Shown: positions 9,155 through 22,185, counted from the first letter of the stretch. The stretch: 64,000 nt of DNA from Streptomyces sp. S.PB5 (GCF_030403745.1 NZ_JAQMWP010000003.1:434001-498000); one strand, 5' to 3'. The notes: a model not told the origin generated them from the letters alone. Translations and numbers: made by a program.

Positions 9155-9514
9155 ATGTTCCGCCGTACCTTCTGGTTCAGCACGGGCGTCGCCGCCGGTG
9201 TGTGGGCCACCACCAAGGTCAACCGCAAGCTGAAGCAGCTGACCCCCGAGAGCCTCGCCGCCAGCGCGGCGAACAAGGCGATCGAGGCCGGTCACCGCAT
9301 CAAGGACCGAGCGGTGGGCTTCGCCCTCGACGTCCGCGACAACATGGCCCAGCGGGAGGAGGAACTCGGCGACGCACTGGGGCTGAACGCCCCCGTCGAC
9401 CCCGAACTCCCCGCGCCCCGGCGGTACGCCGCCATCGAGAACCGCAACAACCCGAAGTACGTCGAGGGATCGACGTACCAGACTTACCCGTACAACCGGA
9501 ATGAGGACCACTGA
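9155..9514 (+). CDS. Conserved small protein upstream of alaS (DUF6167-like)
   Basis: This 119-residue protein starts at ATG 9155, 8 nt after the preceding gene, and its stop overlaps the alaS ATG (TGATG). It opens [20 protein letters not shown], a short hydrophobic stretch with basic flanks that could be a membrane anchor, followed by a charged helical segment ([15 protein letters not shown]). The C-terminus is rich in Tyr/Asn. No catalytic motif is visible. It is conserved in this position in Streptomyces; the function is unknown. Confidence 0.8.
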   Translation: MFRRTFWFSTGVAAGVWATTKVNRKLKQLTPESLAASAANKAIEAGHRIKDRAVGFALDVRDNMAQREEELGDALGLNAPVDPELPAPRRYAAIENRNNPKYVEGSTYQTYPYNRNEDH

Positions 9515-12186
9515 TGGAGTCGGCTGAGATCCGCCGCCGCTGGCTGAGCTTCTACGAGGAGCGCGGTCACACCGTCGTCCCTTCGGCGTCGCTCATCGCG
9601 GACGACCCGACTCTGCTCCTGGTCCCCGCCGGCATGGTCCCCTTCAAGCCCTACTTCCTCGGTGAGGTCAAGCCGCCGTGGGCGCGGGCGACCAGCGTGC
9701 AGAAGTGCGTGCGCACGCCCGACATCGAAGAGGTCGGCAAGACCACCCGGCACGGCACGTTCTTCCAGATGTGCGGCAACTTCTCCTTCGGCGACTACTT
9801 CAAGGAAGGCGCCATCAAGTACGCCTGGGAGCTGCTCACCACGCCCCAGGACAAGGGTGGTTACGGCCTGGAGCCCGAGAAGCTCTGGATCACCGTCTAC
9901 CTGGAGGACGACGAGGCCGAGCGCATCTGGCACGAGGTCGTCGGCGTGCCGAAGGAGCGCATCCAGCGCCTCGGCATGAAGGACAACTACTGGTCCATGG
10001 GCGTCCCCGGACCCTGCGGCCCCTGTTCCGAGATCAACTACGACCGCGGCCCCGAGTTCGGCGTCGAGGGCGGCCCTGCCGTCAACGACGAGCGGTACGT
10101 GGAGATCTGGAACCTCGTCTTCATGCAGTACGAGCGTGGCGAGGGCATCGGCAAGGACAACTTCGAGATCCTCGGCGAGCTGCCGAGCAAGAACATCGAC
10201 ACCGGTCTCGGACTCGAGCGTCTCGCCATGATTCTGCAGGGCGTGCAGAACATGTACGAGATCGACACCTCGATGGCCGTCATCAAGAAGGCCACCGAGC
10301 TGACCGGTGTCGCCTACGGCGACGCCCACGAGTCGGACGTCTCCCTGCGCGTGGTCACCGACCACATGCGTACGTCGGTGATGCTCATCGGCGACGGCGT
10401 GACCCCTGGCAACGAGGGCCGCGGTTACGTCCTGCGCCGCATCATGCGCCGTGCCATCCGCAACATGCGTCTGCTCGGCGCCACCGGCCCGGTCGTCCTC
10501 GACCTCATCGACACCGTGATCGCCATGATGGGCCAGCAGTACCCCGAGCTGGTCACCGACCGCGAGCGCATCGAGAAGGTCGCCGTCGCCGAGGAGAACG
10601 CGTTCCTCAAGACGCTCAAGGCCGGCACCAACATCCTCGACACCGCCGTCACCGAGACCAAGGCCTCCGGCGGCACGGTCCTCGCCGGCGACAAGGCGTT
10701 CCTGCTCCACGACACCTGGGGCTTCCCGATCGACCTCACCCTGGAGATGGCCGCCGAGCAGGGCCTGTCCGTGGACGAGGACGGCTTCCGGCGTCTGATG
10801 AAGGAGCAGCGGGAGCGCGCCAAGGCCGACGCCCAGGCCAAGAAGACCGGCCACGCCGGTGCCGGTGCCTACCGCGAGATCGCGGACAAGACCGGCGAGA
10901 CCGAGTTCATCGGCTACTCGGACACCGAGGGCGAGTCCACGATCGTCGGCATCCTCGTCGACGGCGCCTCCTCCCCGGCCGCCACCGAGGGCGACGAGGT
11001 CGAGATCGTCCTCGACCGCACCCCGTTCTACGCCGAGGGCGGCGGCCAGATCGGCGACACCGGAAAGATCAAGGTCGACTCCGGTGCCGTCATCGAGATC
11101 CGCGACTGCCAGAAGCCGGTCCCGGGCGTCTACGTCCACAAGGGCGTCGTGCAGTTCGGCGAGGTCACCGTCGGTGCCAAGGCGCACGCCTCGATCGACT
11201 CCCGCCGCCGCACCGCCATCGCCCGCGCCCACTCGGCCACCCACCTGACCCACCAGGCGCTGCGTGACGCGCTCGGCCCGACGGCCGCCCAGGCGGGTTC
11301 CGAGAACCAGCCCGGCCGTTTCCGCTTCGACTTCGGCTCCCCGTCCGCCGTTCCGACGGCCGTGATGACCGACGTGGAGCAGAAGATCAACGAGGTGCTC
11401 GCCCGCGACCTCGACGTGCACGCCGAGATCCTGAGCCTCGACGAGGCGAAGAAGCAGGGTGCCATCGCCGAGTTCGGCGAGAAGTACGGCGAGCGGGTCC
11501 GTGTCGTGACGATCGGCGACTTCTCCAAGGAGCTGTGCGGCGGTACGCACGTCCACAACACCTCGCAGCTCGGCCTGGTCAAGCTGCTCGGCGAGTCGTC
11601 GATCGGCTCCGGTGTCCGCCGTATCGAGGCGCTCGTAGGCGTCGACGCCTACAACTTCCTCGCCCGTGAGCACACGGTCGTCGCCCAGCTCCAGGAACTG
11701 ATCAAGGGCCGCCCGGAGGAGCTCCCGGAGAAGGTCTCCGCGATGCTCGGCAAGCTGAAGGACGCCGAGAAGGAGATCGAGAAGTTCCGCGCCGAGAAGG
11801 TGCTGCAGGCCGCTGCCGGTCTCGCCGAGTCGGCCAAGGACATCCGTGGCATCGCCGTCGTCACCGGTCAGGTCCCGGACGGCACCACCGCCGACGACCT
11901 GCGCAGGCTGGTCCTCGACGTGCGCGGCCGTATCCAGGGCGGACGCGCTGCCGTGGTCGCGCTCTTCACGGTGGCGGGTGGCAAGCCGCTGACGGTCATC
12001 GCCACCAACGAGGCCGCCCGCGAGCGCGGTCTCAAGGCCGGTGACCTGGTCCGCACGGCCGCCAAGACCCTCGGCGGCGGCGGTGGCGGCAAGCCGGACG
12101 TCGCCCAGGGCGGCGGCCAGAACCCGGCCGCGATCGGCGAGGCCGTCGAGGCCGTCGAGCGACTGGTCACGGACACCGCGAAGTGA
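9514..12186 (+). CDS. alaS: Alanine--tRNA ligase
   Basis: This 890-residue class II synthetase has the usual bacterial length. The N-terminal catalytic domain starts [20 protein letters not shown] with motif 1/2 ([21 protein letters not shown]). The editing domain carries the HxxxH zinc site at about residues 573-577 (HSATH) and the CGGTH motif near 674. A C-Ala domain rich in glycine closes the protein. It overlaps the previous gene by one base and is followed by ruvX with a GTGA overlap, so it is part of a translationally coupled string. Confidence 0.98.
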   Translation: MESAEIRRRWLSFYEERGHTVVPSASLIADDPTLLLVPAGMVPFKPYFLGEVKPPWARATSVQKCVRTPDIEEVGKTTRHGTFFQMCGNFSFGDYFKEGAIKYAWELLTTPQDKGGYGLEPEKLWITVYLEDDEAERIWHEVVGVPKERIQRLGMKDNYWSMGVPGPCGPCSEINYDRGPEFGVEGGPAVNDERYVEIWNLVFMQYERGEGIGKDNFEILGELPSKNIDTGLGLERLAMILQGVQNMYEIDTSMAVIKKATELTGVAYGDAHESDVSLRVVTDHMRTSVMLIGDGVTPGNEGRGYVLRRIMRRAIRNMRLLGATGPVVLDLIDTVIAMMGQQYPELVTDRERIEKVAVAEENAFLKTLKAGTNILDTAVTETKASGGTVLAGDKAFLLHDTWGFPIDLTLEMAAEQGLSVDEDGFRRLMKEQRERAKADAQAKKTGHAGAGAYREIADKTGETEFIGYSDTEGESTIVGILVDGASSPAATEGDEVEIVLDRTPFYAEGGGQIGDTGKIKVDSGAVIEIRDCQKPVPGVYVHKGVVQFGEVTVGAKAHASIDSRRRTAIARAHSATHLTHQALRDALGPTAAQAGSENQPGRFRFDFGSPSAVPTAVMTDVEQKINEVLARDLDVHAEILSLDEAKKQGAIAEFGEKYGERVRVVTIGDFSKELCGGTHVHNTSQLGLVKLLGESSIGSGVRRIEALVGVDAYNFLAREHTVVAQLQELIKGRPEELPEKVSAMLGKLKDAEKEIEKFRAEKVLQAAAGLAESAKDIRGIAVVTGQVPDGTTADDLRRLVLDVRGRIQGGRAAVVALFTVAGGKPLTVIATNEAARERGLKAGDLVRTAAKTLGGGGGGKPDVAQGGGQNPAAIGEAVEAVERLVTDTAK

Positions 12187-12653
12187 CGATGCGCAGAGGG
12201 CGTCGACTCGCGATCGACGTCGGGGACGCCCGGATCGGGGTCGCCTCGTGCGACCCCGACGGGATCCTCGCCACCCCGGTGGAGACGGTCCCCGGCCGGG
12301 ACGTCCCGGCCGCCCACCGCCGGCTGAAGCAGCTGGTGGAGGAGTACGAACCGATCGAGGTCGTCGTCGGACTCCCTCGCTCCCTCAAGGGGGGCGAGGG
12401 CCCCGCGGCGGTCAAGGTCAGGGCCTTCGCCCAGGAGCTCGCCAAGGGGATCGCGCCGATACCGGTACGCCTGGTGGACGAGCGGATGACGACCGTGACG
12501 GCCAGCCAGGGACTGCGTGCCTCGGGCGTGAAATCCAAGAAGGGCCGCTCCGTCATCGATCAGGCAGCCGCTGTGATCATCCTCCAGCAGGCGCTCGAAT
12601 CCGAACGGGTGTCAGGTAAAGCACCCGGAGAGAGCGTCGAAGTGGTCATCTGA
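12183..12653 (+). CDS. ruvX: Pre-16S rRNA-processing nuclease / RuvX-YqgF
   Basis: This 156-residue RNase H-fold protein starts at GTG 12183 overlapping the alaS stop (GTGA). ATG 12189 is a possible alternative. The acidic residue of strand 1 lies in [14 protein letters not shown], the central Glu is near [14 protein letters not shown], and the late Asp sits in [12 protein letters not shown]. YqgF matures the 16S rRNA 5' end, and a Holliday-junction role has also been proposed. The position after alaS is the classic actinobacterial order. Confidence 0.95.
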   Translation: MTMRRGRRLAIDVGDARIGVASCDPDGILATPVETVPGRDVPAAHRRLKQLVEEYEPIEVVVGLPRSLKGGEGPAAVKVRAFAQELAKGIAPIPVRLVDERMTTVTASQGLRASGVKSKKGRSVIDQAAAVIILQQALESERVSGKAPGESVEVVI

Positions 12654-12775
12654 TCGCGATACGGTAACGTTCCGCGCGATTGCGGCGCTGTTCGAACAGG
12701 TGCCGCACGAAGAGAGGCGGACCGGATGCCGAGCCACAAGCCGCGCGACCGCCGCCTCGCGGCTCTAGGGGATCG

Positions 12776-14464
12776 ATGACTGAGTATGGCCGGGGCCAGG
12801 AAGGCTCCGAACCGTGGCATCCGCAGGACCCGTATTACGGGGACGGCGGATGGGAAGGGCAGCAGGGCCACGCCGGCCATCAAGCTGCCTACGGCGGCCA
12901 GCAGCAGCACTATCCGCAGCAGCCGCAGCAGCCGGAGTACGGCGACTGGGGCACCGGCCAGCAGGCCGATTACGGTCAGGCGCAGCAGCAGTACGACCCG
13001 TATCAGGGCGGGTACGACCAGCAGCACTACGGAACCCAGGGCCACCAGCAGAGTTACGACAACAACGGCTGGGGCACGGGCACGCACACGCATGTCCAGT
13101 ACACCGACCCGCAGGACCCGTACGGCCAGCAGGCCGCCGCGTACGGCGTCGGCGACCAGCCCGACTTCTACGGCACCCCCGACGCCTACCCGCCGCCGGA
13201 GCCGCCGAGCCGCCGAGCCGCCGAGCCGGAACCGCAGCAGACGGATTGGGATCCCGGCCCCGACCAGGGTGAACACGCCTTCTTCGCGGGGGGCGGGGAC
13301 GACGAGGGCGACGCCGAGGACGCCGACGGCGACGGAGAGGGTGGCCGCGGGGACCGCAGGGGCCGGGGCGGCAAGAAACCGAAGAAGCGGCGCAGCGGCT
13401 GCGCCTGCCTGGTCGTCCTGCTGGTGTTCGGCGGTGGCGTGGCCGGTGTCGGCTACTTCGGCTATCAGTTCTACCAGGATCGTTTCTCTCCGGCTCCGGA
13501 CTACGCGGGCGACGGCACGAGCACGACGGTGTCGGTCGTGATCCCGAAGGGCGCCAACGGCGCGGAGATGGGGCGGCTGCTGGCCAAGGCCGGCGTCGTC
13601 AAGAGCGTCGACGCGTTCGTGGCCGCGTTCACGCAGAACGACGACTCGGGCCGTATCCAGGCCGGCGCCTATGTGATGAACAAGGAGATGTCGGCCAAGA
13701 GCGCGGTGGAGCTGATGCTCGACCCGAAGAGCCGGAATGCCGTGATGGTCACGCCGGGGCAGCGCAACATCGCCGTCTACAAGGCCATCGACGACAAACT
13801 CGGGCTGAAGTCCGGCGCCACCCGAAAGGCTGCCGAGGCCAAGTACAGCAGCCTCGGACTTCCGGACTGGGCGGAAAAGAACAGCGAGATGAAGGACCCG
13901 TTGGAGGGCTTCCTCTATCCGGGCACCTATCCTGCCGCCGACGGCATGAAGCCCGAAGAGGTCCTGAAGGAGATGGTGGCCGCCGCCACCAAAAAGTACG
14001 CCGCGTTCGACCTGGAGGCCAAGGCCAAGGCGCTGAAGCTGGACAGCCCCATGGACATCGTCACGATCGCGAGCCTCGTCCAGGCGGAGGGCAAGACCAC
14101 CAGCGACTACCGCAGGATGGCGGAAGTGGCCTACAACCGCCTCGACTACGCGAACCCGCAGACCTACGGGGCGCTGCAGTTCGACTCGACGTACAACTAC
14201 GCGAAGAACGAGAGCAACATCGACATCAGCGAGTCGGAGATCAGCAAGGACGAGGACCCGTACAACACCTACACCCACAAGGGTCTGCCGCCCGGCCCGA
14301 TCGGGAACCCGGGTGACGACGCGATCAAGTCGACGCTGAATCCGACCGACGAGGGTTGGTACTACTTCGTGGCGACCGATGGCGTGAGCAAGACCGAGTT
14401 CGCCAGGACGCACGAGGAATTCCAGAGACTCAAGGACAAGTTCAATGCCAGCAGGGGCAACTGA
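12776..14464 (+). CDS. mltG: Endolytic murein transglycosylase MltG
   Basis: This 562-residue protein starts at ATG 12776 with AGGGGA just upstream. The first ~200 residues are low complexity (Gln/Tyr/Gly/Pro, then acidic) and cytoplasmic. A transmembrane helix at about 207-230 (CACLVVLLVFGGGVAGVGYF) anchors the extracellular YceG domain. The catalytic glutamate is Glu438 in LVQAEGKTTSDY. MltG cleaves nascent glycan strands and so sets their length. The long disordered N-terminus is typical of Streptomyces orthologues. The 3' end overlaps aroE by 20 nt. Confidence 0.95.
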   Translation: MTEYGRGQEGSEPWHPQDPYYGDGGWEGQQGHAGHQAAYGGQQQHYPQQPQQPEYGDWGTGQQADYGQAQQQYDPYQGGYDQQHYGTQGHQQSYDNNGWGTGTHTHVQYTDPQDPYGQQAAAYGVGDQPDFYGTPDAYPPPEPPSRRAAEPEPQQTDWDPGPDQGEHAFFAGGGDDEGDAEDADGDGEGGRGDRRGRGGKKPKKRRSGCACLVVLLVFGGGVAGVGYFGYQFYQDRFSPAPDYAGDGTSTTVSVVIPKGANGAEMGRLLAKAGVVKSVDAFVAAFTQNDDSGRIQAGAYVMNKEMSAKSAVELMLDPKSRNAVMVTPGQRNIAVYKAIDDKLGLKSGATRKAAEAKYSSLGLPDWAEKNSEMKDPLEGFLYPGTYPAADGMKPEEVLKEMVAAATKKYAAFDLEAKAKALKLDSPMDIVTIASLVQAEGKTTSDYRRMAEVAYNRLDYANPQTYGALQFDSTYNYAKNESNIDISESEISKDEDPYNTYTHKGLPPGPIGNPGDDAIKSTLNPTDEGWYYFVATDGVSKTEFARTHEEFQRLKDKFNASRGN

Positions 14465-15284
14465 CGCCCGCCGGGCCGCCGTGCTCGGTTCGCCCATCGC
14501 CCACTCCCTGTCGCCGGTGCTGCACCGGGCCGCGTACGGGGAACTGGGACTCAAGGGCTGGTCGTACGACCGGTTCGAGATCGACGAGGCCGCACTGCCG
14601 GGCTTCGTCGCGGGGCTCGGGCCGGAGTGGGCCGGGCTGTCGTTGACCATGCCGCTCAAGCGGGCGGTCATCCCGCTGCTCGACGAGATCAGCGAGACGG
14701 CCGCCTCGGTCGAGGCGGTCAACACGCTGGTGCTCGCCGAGGACGGCCGCCGTGTCGGCGACAACACCGACATCCCCGGCATGGTCGCAGCCCTGCGCGA
14801 GCACGGCGTCGAGCAGGTGGACTCCGCCGCGATCCTCGGCGCCGGCGCCACGGCCTCGTCCGCGCTCGCCGCGCTGGCCCGGGTCTGCAGCGGCGAGGTC
14901 GTCGTGTACGTCCGCAGCGCGGCCCGGGCCGCCGAGATGCGGGAGTGGGGCGAGCGGCTCGACGTGGACGTGCGTACGGAGGACTGGGCGGACGCCGCCG
15001 ACGCGCTGAACCGGCCGCTGGTCATCGCCACCACCCCGGCCGGTACGACGGACGCGCTGGCCACCGCCGTCCCCGAGCGGCCCGCCACCCTCTTCGACGT
15101 GCTCTACGAGCCCTGGCCCACCGAACTCGCCGCCCGCTGGTCGATGTTCGGCGGAGCCGTGGTCAGCGGGCTCGACCTGCTGGTGCACCAGGCGGTGCTG
15201 CAGGTCGAGCAGATGACGGGGTGCGCCAAGGCCCCGGTGGCGGCCATGCGGAAAGCGGGCGAGCAGGCGCTGGCGGCCCGCTAG
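14445..15284 (+). CDS. aroE: Shikimate dehydrogenase
   Basis: This 279-residue NADPH-dependent enzyme reduces 3-dehydroshikimate to shikimate. The substrate site is GSPIAHSLSPVLH (residues 15-27). Catalytic Lys72 is in LTMPLKRAVIP and Asp109 in DNTDIPG. The nucleotide-binding loop is ILGAGATASSA. It starts inside the mltG 3' end (20-nt overlap) and precedes the aroC-aroK-aroB group, separated from it by a small membrane protein gene. Confidence 0.96.
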   Translation: MPAGATDARRAAVLGSPIAHSLSPVLHRAAYGELGLKGWSYDRFEIDEAALPGFVAGLGPEWAGLSLTMPLKRAVIPLLDEISETAASVEAVNTLVLAEDGRRVGDNTDIPGMVAALREHGVEQVDSAAILGAGATASSALAALARVCSGEVVVYVRSAARAAEMREWGERLDVDVRTEDWADAADALNRPLVIATTPAGTTDALATAVPERPATLFDVLYEPWPTELAARWSMFGGAVVSGLDLLVHQAVLQVEQMTGCAKAPVAAMRKAGEQALAAR

Positions 15285-15332
15285 GGTCTGTCCGGGTTTC
15301 GCAGGGGGCGGAACCGGGAGGGGAGAACACGC

Positions 15333-15704
15333 GTGTCCGCAGGCATGCAGATGGCATCCGGCAAGAGCGAGATATTCGAGGCCGTACTGAAGTTCATGCC
15401 CGACTGGGTGCAGATCACGGTGCTCGCGCTGGTGGTCCTCGCGGTGCTCGTGTCCTGGGGTATCAAGATCAAGCGCAAGATCGACTACCGGCGGGCCGTG
15501 CGCAGCGGGCAGCCGATCCACGCGGCGGCGCAGTACGGGCAGGGCAGGGGTGCCGACTTCCTCGGTGCGTACGCGCCCCAGCAGGCGCCGGTCCAGACGC
15601 CGGTCCAGGCACCGGCCCACGCTCCGGCCCAGGGTCAGCCGAGCGGCGCCGATTTCCTGGGTGCCTATGCGTCGCAGCACCGGCAGGGCAACGGCTCCGT
15701 CTGA
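15333..15704 (+). CDS. Small single-pass membrane protein with duplicated GADFLGAYA motif
   Basis: This 123-residue protein starts at GTG 15333 (SD GGGAGGGGAG). One transmembrane helix (about residues 26-44, VQITVLALVVLAVLVSWGI) is followed by a basic stretch and a Pro/Gln/Ala-rich tail. The tail contains the nine-residue motif GADFLGAYA twice, separated by a PVQTPVQAPAHAPA-type linker. I do not recognise a named family. It sits between aroE and aroC, and no role in the shikimate pathway is implied by its sequence. Confidence 0.75.
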   Translation: MSAGMQMASGKSEIFEAVLKFMPDWVQITVLALVVLAVLVSWGIKIKRKIDYRRAVRSGQPIHAAAQYGQGRGADFLGAYAPQQAPVQTPVQAPAHAPAQGQPSGADFLGAYASQHRQGNGSV

Positions 15705-15875
15705 GCCGTTGCGGCGCGGGTGCGTCCGCCTGATGGACCAGCGGCGGGCGCAGTCTGCCGGACATGGGAGGATCGAGGGTGGCGGACCGGCGCCGCGCAC
15801 CCGGTCGCGCCATTGCCGTACGCGAGGACGCGCGTATGCGAGGCAGTACCAGGGCGCGAGCACTGAGGAGCACCG

Positions 15876-18660
<2,785 letters not shown>

Positions 18661-18716
18661 TCCGCCGAGAAACCATCCGTCCCATTCGCCTTACGAGCAC
18701 GGGCACTTAGGGCCCT

Positions 18717-18746
18717 CCCCGGCCGTTCACCAAACGGCGGCCGGGG
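18717..18746 (+). terminator. Hairpin after aroB
   Basis: CCCCGGCCG (18717-18725) pairs perfectly with CGGCCGGGG (18738-18746) around a 12-nt loop, 57 nt past the aroB stop. There is no T-run, as is common in high-GC actinobacteria. Confidence 0.6.
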
Positions 18747-18823
18747 ACGGTACCGTTCGGTAAGGAGCGGGGCTCGTACCCGCTGCCAGCGCCAATCGCC
18801 TGTACGAGATGGAGTGGCACCGG

Positions 18824-19666
18824 ATGCAGCACGCAGTGGGTTCTCCGCTGCCGCCGCCCCACCAGCCGGGGCACGGACCGGCCACCGGCTGGTCACCGGC
18901 CGCACACCACCCGGGTCCCCATCACCCGGGCGCGCACCAGGGCTCGGCCCCGGTGCCCCCGCCGCCCCCGGCCCCGGGCTTCGCCCCGCAGCCGCCCCCT
19001 CCCCAGGCCCCGCCGGCCCCGGACACCACCGGCCATGTGCCCCTGCCGCCCGGCGGCCCCGTGGGTGTCCCCTCCGCCCCGCCCACCACGGTCGCCCCCG
19101 ACTCCGCCGGCACGACCCTCGCGGTCCTGCTGATCGGCCCCGCGGGCGCCGGAAAGACCAGCGTCGCCAAGTACTGGGCCGACCACCGCCGGGTCCCCAC
19201 GGCCCACATCAGCCTCGACGACGTACGCGAATGGGTCCGCTCCGGCTTCGCCGACCCCCAGTCCGGCTGGAACGACCACTCCGAGGCCCAGTACCGCCTC
19301 GCCCGCCGCACGTGCGGCTTCGCCGCCCGCAACTTCCTCGCCAACGGCATCTCCTGCATCCTCGACGACGCGGTCTTCCCGGACCGCCCGGTGGTCGGCC
19401 TCGGCGGCTGGAAACGGCATGTGGGACCTGGGCTGCTCCCGGTGGTCCTGCTGCCGGGCCTGGAGATCGTCCTGGAGCGCAACGCCGAGCGGTCCGGAAA
19501 CCGCCGCCTCACGGACGAGGAGGTCGCGCGGATCCACGGCCGGATGGCGGGCTGGTACGGCTCGGGCCTGCCGATCATCGACAACTCGCAGCTCGATGTC
19601 CCACAGACGGCACGGGTACTGGACGACGTACTGGCACGATCGATCGCAAGCCCGCCCAGCTGGTGA
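18824..19666 (+). CDS. Proline/histidine-rich P-loop ATPase/kinase-like protein
   Basis: This 280-residue protein starts at ATG 18824. GGAG at 18811-18814 fits it better than an in-frame ATG at 18809. The first ~95 residues are a disordered Pro/His/Ala region. Then comes a P-loop kinase-like domain: Walker A LIGPAGAGKTSVAKYW (about 103-118), an acidic LDDVREWVRSGF that resembles polynucleotide kinase/zeta-toxin-like folds, ISCILDDAVFPD as probable Walker B, and a basic lid ERSGNRRL. The substrate is unknown. It stands between aroB and the M24 peptidase gene, a conserved Streptomyces order. Confidence 0.75.
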   Translation: MQHAVGSPLPPPHQPGHGPATGWSPAAHHPGPHHPGAHQGSAPVPPPPPAPGFAPQPPPPQAPPAPDTTGHVPLPPGGPVGVPSAPPTTVAPDSAGTTLAVLLIGPAGAGKTSVAKYWADHRRVPTAHISLDDVREWVRSGFADPQSGWNDHSEAQYRLARRTCGFAARNFLANGISCILDDAVFPDRPVVGLGGWKRHVGPGLLPVVLLPGLEIVLERNAERSGNRRLTDEEVARIHGRMAGWYGSGLPIIDNSQLDVPQTARVLDDVLARSIASPPSW

Positions 19667-19688
19667 TCAGGCGTGCCCGGAGACACCT

Positions 19689-19762
19689 GGGGGCGCGGGG
19701 CTGTATCGATGTACGGCTACCGCCGCGTGGGCGCGACCAGCCCCCACCGGCCCGCAGACGAC
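19689..19762 (+). repeat. Dispersed intergenic repeat, copy A
   Basis: The copy begins GGGGGCGCGGGGC and ends CCCGCAGACGAC. Its core is CGGCTACCGCCGCG followed by TGGGCGCGACCAGCC. Related copies lie at 45755-45825 (same strand) and 60262-60340 (opposite strand). The core can form a small hairpin (CGGC-TACC-GCCG). It lies 22 nt after a stop codon, in non-coding DNA. Confidence 0.7.
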
Positions 19763-19830
19763 AACGCACCCCTGCCCCACTCGGCCTCTCCCGAACGGCG
19801 CCCCACCTGCGGAACTCCTACGCTGCTGTC

Positions 19831-20931
19831 ATGTCAGAGGTCTACGCGGCCCGCCGCGCCAGATTGAGGGAACGCTGCAACGCGGTCGGCAGCACGTCGG
19901 CCCTGGTCACGAACCCGGCCAACGTGCGCTACCTGGCGGGAGCGTCCGGCGCCGTACTGCTCCTCGGCAGGACCGAGGACCTCCTGGTGTGCGTCGGCTC
20001 ACCCGACGACCGCCAGCCCGAATCCCGCCCGGACGAGGCACTCCGCCTCCACACGCTCCCCGGCTCCGCAGGCGACCCCGCCGTCGCCGCCGCCGACCTC
20101 GCGGCAGCTCAGGGCGGTGACTCCCTCGCCCTGGAGGAGCATCACCTCACCGTCACCCGGCACAGGGCCATCCGCTCGGTCGCGCCCCGCCTCCGCCTCG
20201 GCGACCTCGGACAAGCCGTCGAACAGCTCAGGGTCGTCAAGGACGAGGAGGAGATCTCCTGTCTCCGCATCGGCGCCGAGATCGCCGACCAGGCGCTGGG
20301 CGAGCTCCTCGAATCCATCCTGGTCGGCCGCACCGAGCGGCACCTCGCCCTCGAACTGGAACGCCGCCTGGTGGACCACGGCGCCGACGGCCCCGCCTTC
20401 CCCACCTCCGTCGCCACCGGCCCCAACTCCGGCAGACGCGCCCACCGCCCCACCGACCGCCGCGTCGAGGAGGGCGACTTCCTCTCCGTGTGCCTGGGCG
20501 CGCGGTACCGCGGCTACCGCTGCGAGATCGGCCGCACCTTCGTCATCGGTACGTCCCCGGCGGACTGGCAGATCGAGCTGTACGACCTCGTCTTCGCTGC
20601 CCAGCGGGCCGGCCGTGAGGCCCTCGCGCCGGGCGCCGCCTACCGCGACGTGGACCGCGCCGCACGGCAGGTGCTGGACTCCGCGGGATACGCGGAGGGG
20701 CTTTTGGAGCTGACCGGACACGGCGTGGGGCTCGAAATCGACGAGGACCCGCAGCTGGCCCCCGCGGCCATGGGTAAACTGGACGCTTGCGTGCCGGTCA
20801 CCGTCGAACCGGGGGTCCACCTCCCGGGCCGGGGCGGTGTCCGGATCGATGACACGCTCGTCGTACGCCCCGAGGCGGACGGCGGACCCGAGCTACTCAC
20901 CATCACGACCAAGGAGCTGCTCGCGCTGTAG
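19831..20931 (+). CDS. M24B (aminopeptidase P/PepQ-like) family protein with altered metal ligands
   Basis: This 366-residue protein starts at ATG 19831. It has a creatinase N-domain (about 1-125) and a pita-bread M24 domain (about 130-360). The fold is recognisable from [33 protein letters not shown] and [11 protein letters not shown]. The canonical metal ligands Asp, Asp, His, Glu, Glu appear here as Cys221, Glu232, His297, Glu326 and Asp340, and the second helper His is Asp304. Two-metal peptidase chemistry is therefore doubtful. It is the usual gene upstream of efp in actinobacteria. Confidence 0.85.
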   Translation: MSEVYAARRARLRERCNAVGSTSALVTNPANVRYLAGASGAVLLLGRTEDLLVCVGSPDDRQPESRPDEALRLHTLPGSAGDPAVAAADLAAAQGGDSLALEEHHLTVTRHRAIRSVAPRLRLGDLGQAVEQLRVVKDEEEISCLRIGAEIADQALGELLESILVGRTERHLALELERRLVDHGADGPAFPTSVATGPNSGRRAHRPTDRRVEEGDFLSVCLGARYRGYRCEIGRTFVIGTSPADWQIELYDLVFAAQRAGREALAPGAAYRDVDRAARQVLDSAGYAEGLLELTGHGVGLEIDEDPQLAPAAMGKLDACVPVTVEPGVHLPGRGGVRIDDTLVVRPEADGGPELLTITTKELLAL

Positions 20932-20980
20932 GAGCGCTTGCCCCGGGGTCGTCCACGTCAGTCCAGGAGATTCCGCAACC

Positions 20981-21547
20981 GTGGCTTCCACGAACGACCT
21001 CAAGAACGGCCTGGTGCTCAAGCTCGAAGGCGGCCAGCTCTGGTCCGTCGTCGAGTTCCAGCACGTCAAGCCCGGCAAGGGCCCCGCCTTCGTGCGCACC
21101 AAGCTCAAGAACGTGCTGTCCGGCAAGGTCGTCGACAAGACGTTCAACGCCGGCGTCAAGGTCGAGACGGCCACTGTCGACAAGCGCGACATGCAGTTCT
21201 CGTACATGGACGGCGAGTACTTCGTCTTCATGGACATGGAGACCTACGACCAGCTGATGATCGACCGCAAGACGGTCGCCGACGCCGCGAACTTCCTCAT
21301 CGAGGGCTTCACCGCGACCGTCGCGCAGCACGAGGGCGAGGTGCTCTTCGTCGAGCTGCCCGCCGCGGTCGAGCTCGTCGTCCAGGAGACCGAGCCGGGC
21401 CTGCAGGGCGACCGCTCCACCGGTGGCACCAAGCCCGCCACCCTGGAGACCGGCCACCAGATCCAGGTCCCACTCTTCATCACCACCGGTGAGAAGATCA
21501 AGGTCGACACCCGCACCAGCGACTACCTCGGCCGGGTGAACAGCTAA
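20981..21547 (+). CDS. efp: Elongation factor P
   Basis: This 188-residue translation factor relieves ribosome stalling at polyproline stretches. It starts at GTG 20981 behind AGGAGA. The three OB-like domains are complete. The loop that enters the peptidyl-transferase centre is VKPGKGPAF, with lysine 33 at the tip and no obvious modification enzyme (EpmA/EarP) nearby. Actinobacterial EF-P is thought to work with an unmodified lysine loop. It is coupled to nusB two bases downstream. Confidence 0.97.
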   Translation: MASTNDLKNGLVLKLEGGQLWSVVEFQHVKPGKGPAFVRTKLKNVLSGKVVDKTFNAGVKVETATVDKRDMQFSYMDGEYFVFMDMETYDQLMIDRKTVADAANFLIEGFTATVAQHEGEVLFVELPAAVELVVQETEPGLQGDRSTGGTKPATLETGHQIQVPLFITTGEKIKVDTRTSDYLGRVNS

Positions 21548-21549
21548 CC

Positions 21550-21984
21550 GTGGCTGCCCGCAACACGGCCCGCAAGCGCGCCTTCCAGATCCTCTTCGAG
21601 GGCGACCAGCGCGGCGCCGACGTCCTCACGGTCCTCGCGGACTGGATCCGGCTCTCCCGGGACGACACCCGGCAGCCGCCGGTCAGTGAGTACACGATGC
21701 AGCTGGTCGAGGGCTACGCCGTACAGGCCAAGCGCATCGACGAGCTGATCTCGCAGTACTCCGTCGGCTGGACGCTCGACCGGATGCCGGTCGTCGACCG
21801 CAACATCCTGCGGCTCGGTGCCTACGAGCTGATCTGGGTCGACGAGACCCCGGACGCCGTGGTCCTCGACGAGGCGGTGCAGCTGGCGAAGGAGTTCTCC
21901 ACGGACGAGTCGCCGGCGTTCGTGAACGGCCTCCTCGGCCGGCTCAAGGACCTGAAGCCGTCCCTGCGCCGCGACGAGGCGTGA
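21550..21984 (+). CDS. nusB: Transcription antitermination factor NusB
   Basis: This 144-residue all-helical RNA-binding protein begins AARNTARKRAFQILFEGDQR and contains DRMPVVDRNILRLGAYEL and the C-terminal FVNGLLGRLKDL. It binds boxA with S10 in rRNA antitermination. It starts GTG 21550, two bases after efp, and is the last gene before convergent bldD. Confidence 0.97.
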   Translation: MAARNTARKRAFQILFEGDQRGADVLTVLADWIRLSRDDTRQPPVSEYTMQLVEGYAVQAKRIDELISQYSVGWTLDRMPVVDRNILRLGAYELIWVDETPDAVVLDEAVQLAKEFSTDESPAFVNGLLGRLKDLKPSLRRDEA

Positions 21985-22037
21985 GCCACGGCGGGGCCTG
22001 AGAGGCCGCCAGAGGTACGACCCGGGGTACGACATGC

Positions 22038-22075
22038 CCAGAGGGCCCGCAGCGTGAGTGCTGCGGGCCCTCTGG
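22038..22075 (+). terminator. Strong terminator hairpin after nusB
   Basis: CCAGAGGGCCCGCAGC (22038-22053) pairs perfectly over 16 bp with 22060-22075 around GTGAGT. It lies 54 nt downstream of nusB. Confidence 0.8.
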
Positions 22076-22113
22076 CGTTGCGGTACCCGCGCGGCCCCCG
22101 AAGCGCGCAGAAA

Positions 22114-22159
22114 GCCGCCGGGGTGGCCGGAACCGTGAAGTTCCGGCCACCCCGGCGGC
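22114..22159. terminator. Bidirectional terminator between nusB and bldD
   Basis: A perfect 20-bp stem (22114-22133 with 22140-22159, loop CGTGAA) is flanked by AGAAA on the left and a near TTTCT on the right. A short U-run therefore follows the stem when read in either direction. It is 27 nt from the bldD stop. Confidence 0.85.
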
Positions 22160-22185
22160 ACGTTTCTGCTGAGGCGGGAGGCGGC

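Noticed and set aside
18814..20931. 705-codon single gene over the P-loop protein and the M24 protein
   Set aside because: Before 19831 the frame is a shadow (Pro/Arg/Gly-rich) of the P-loop protein gene and of repeat copy A. The M24 domain starts cleanly at ATG 19831.
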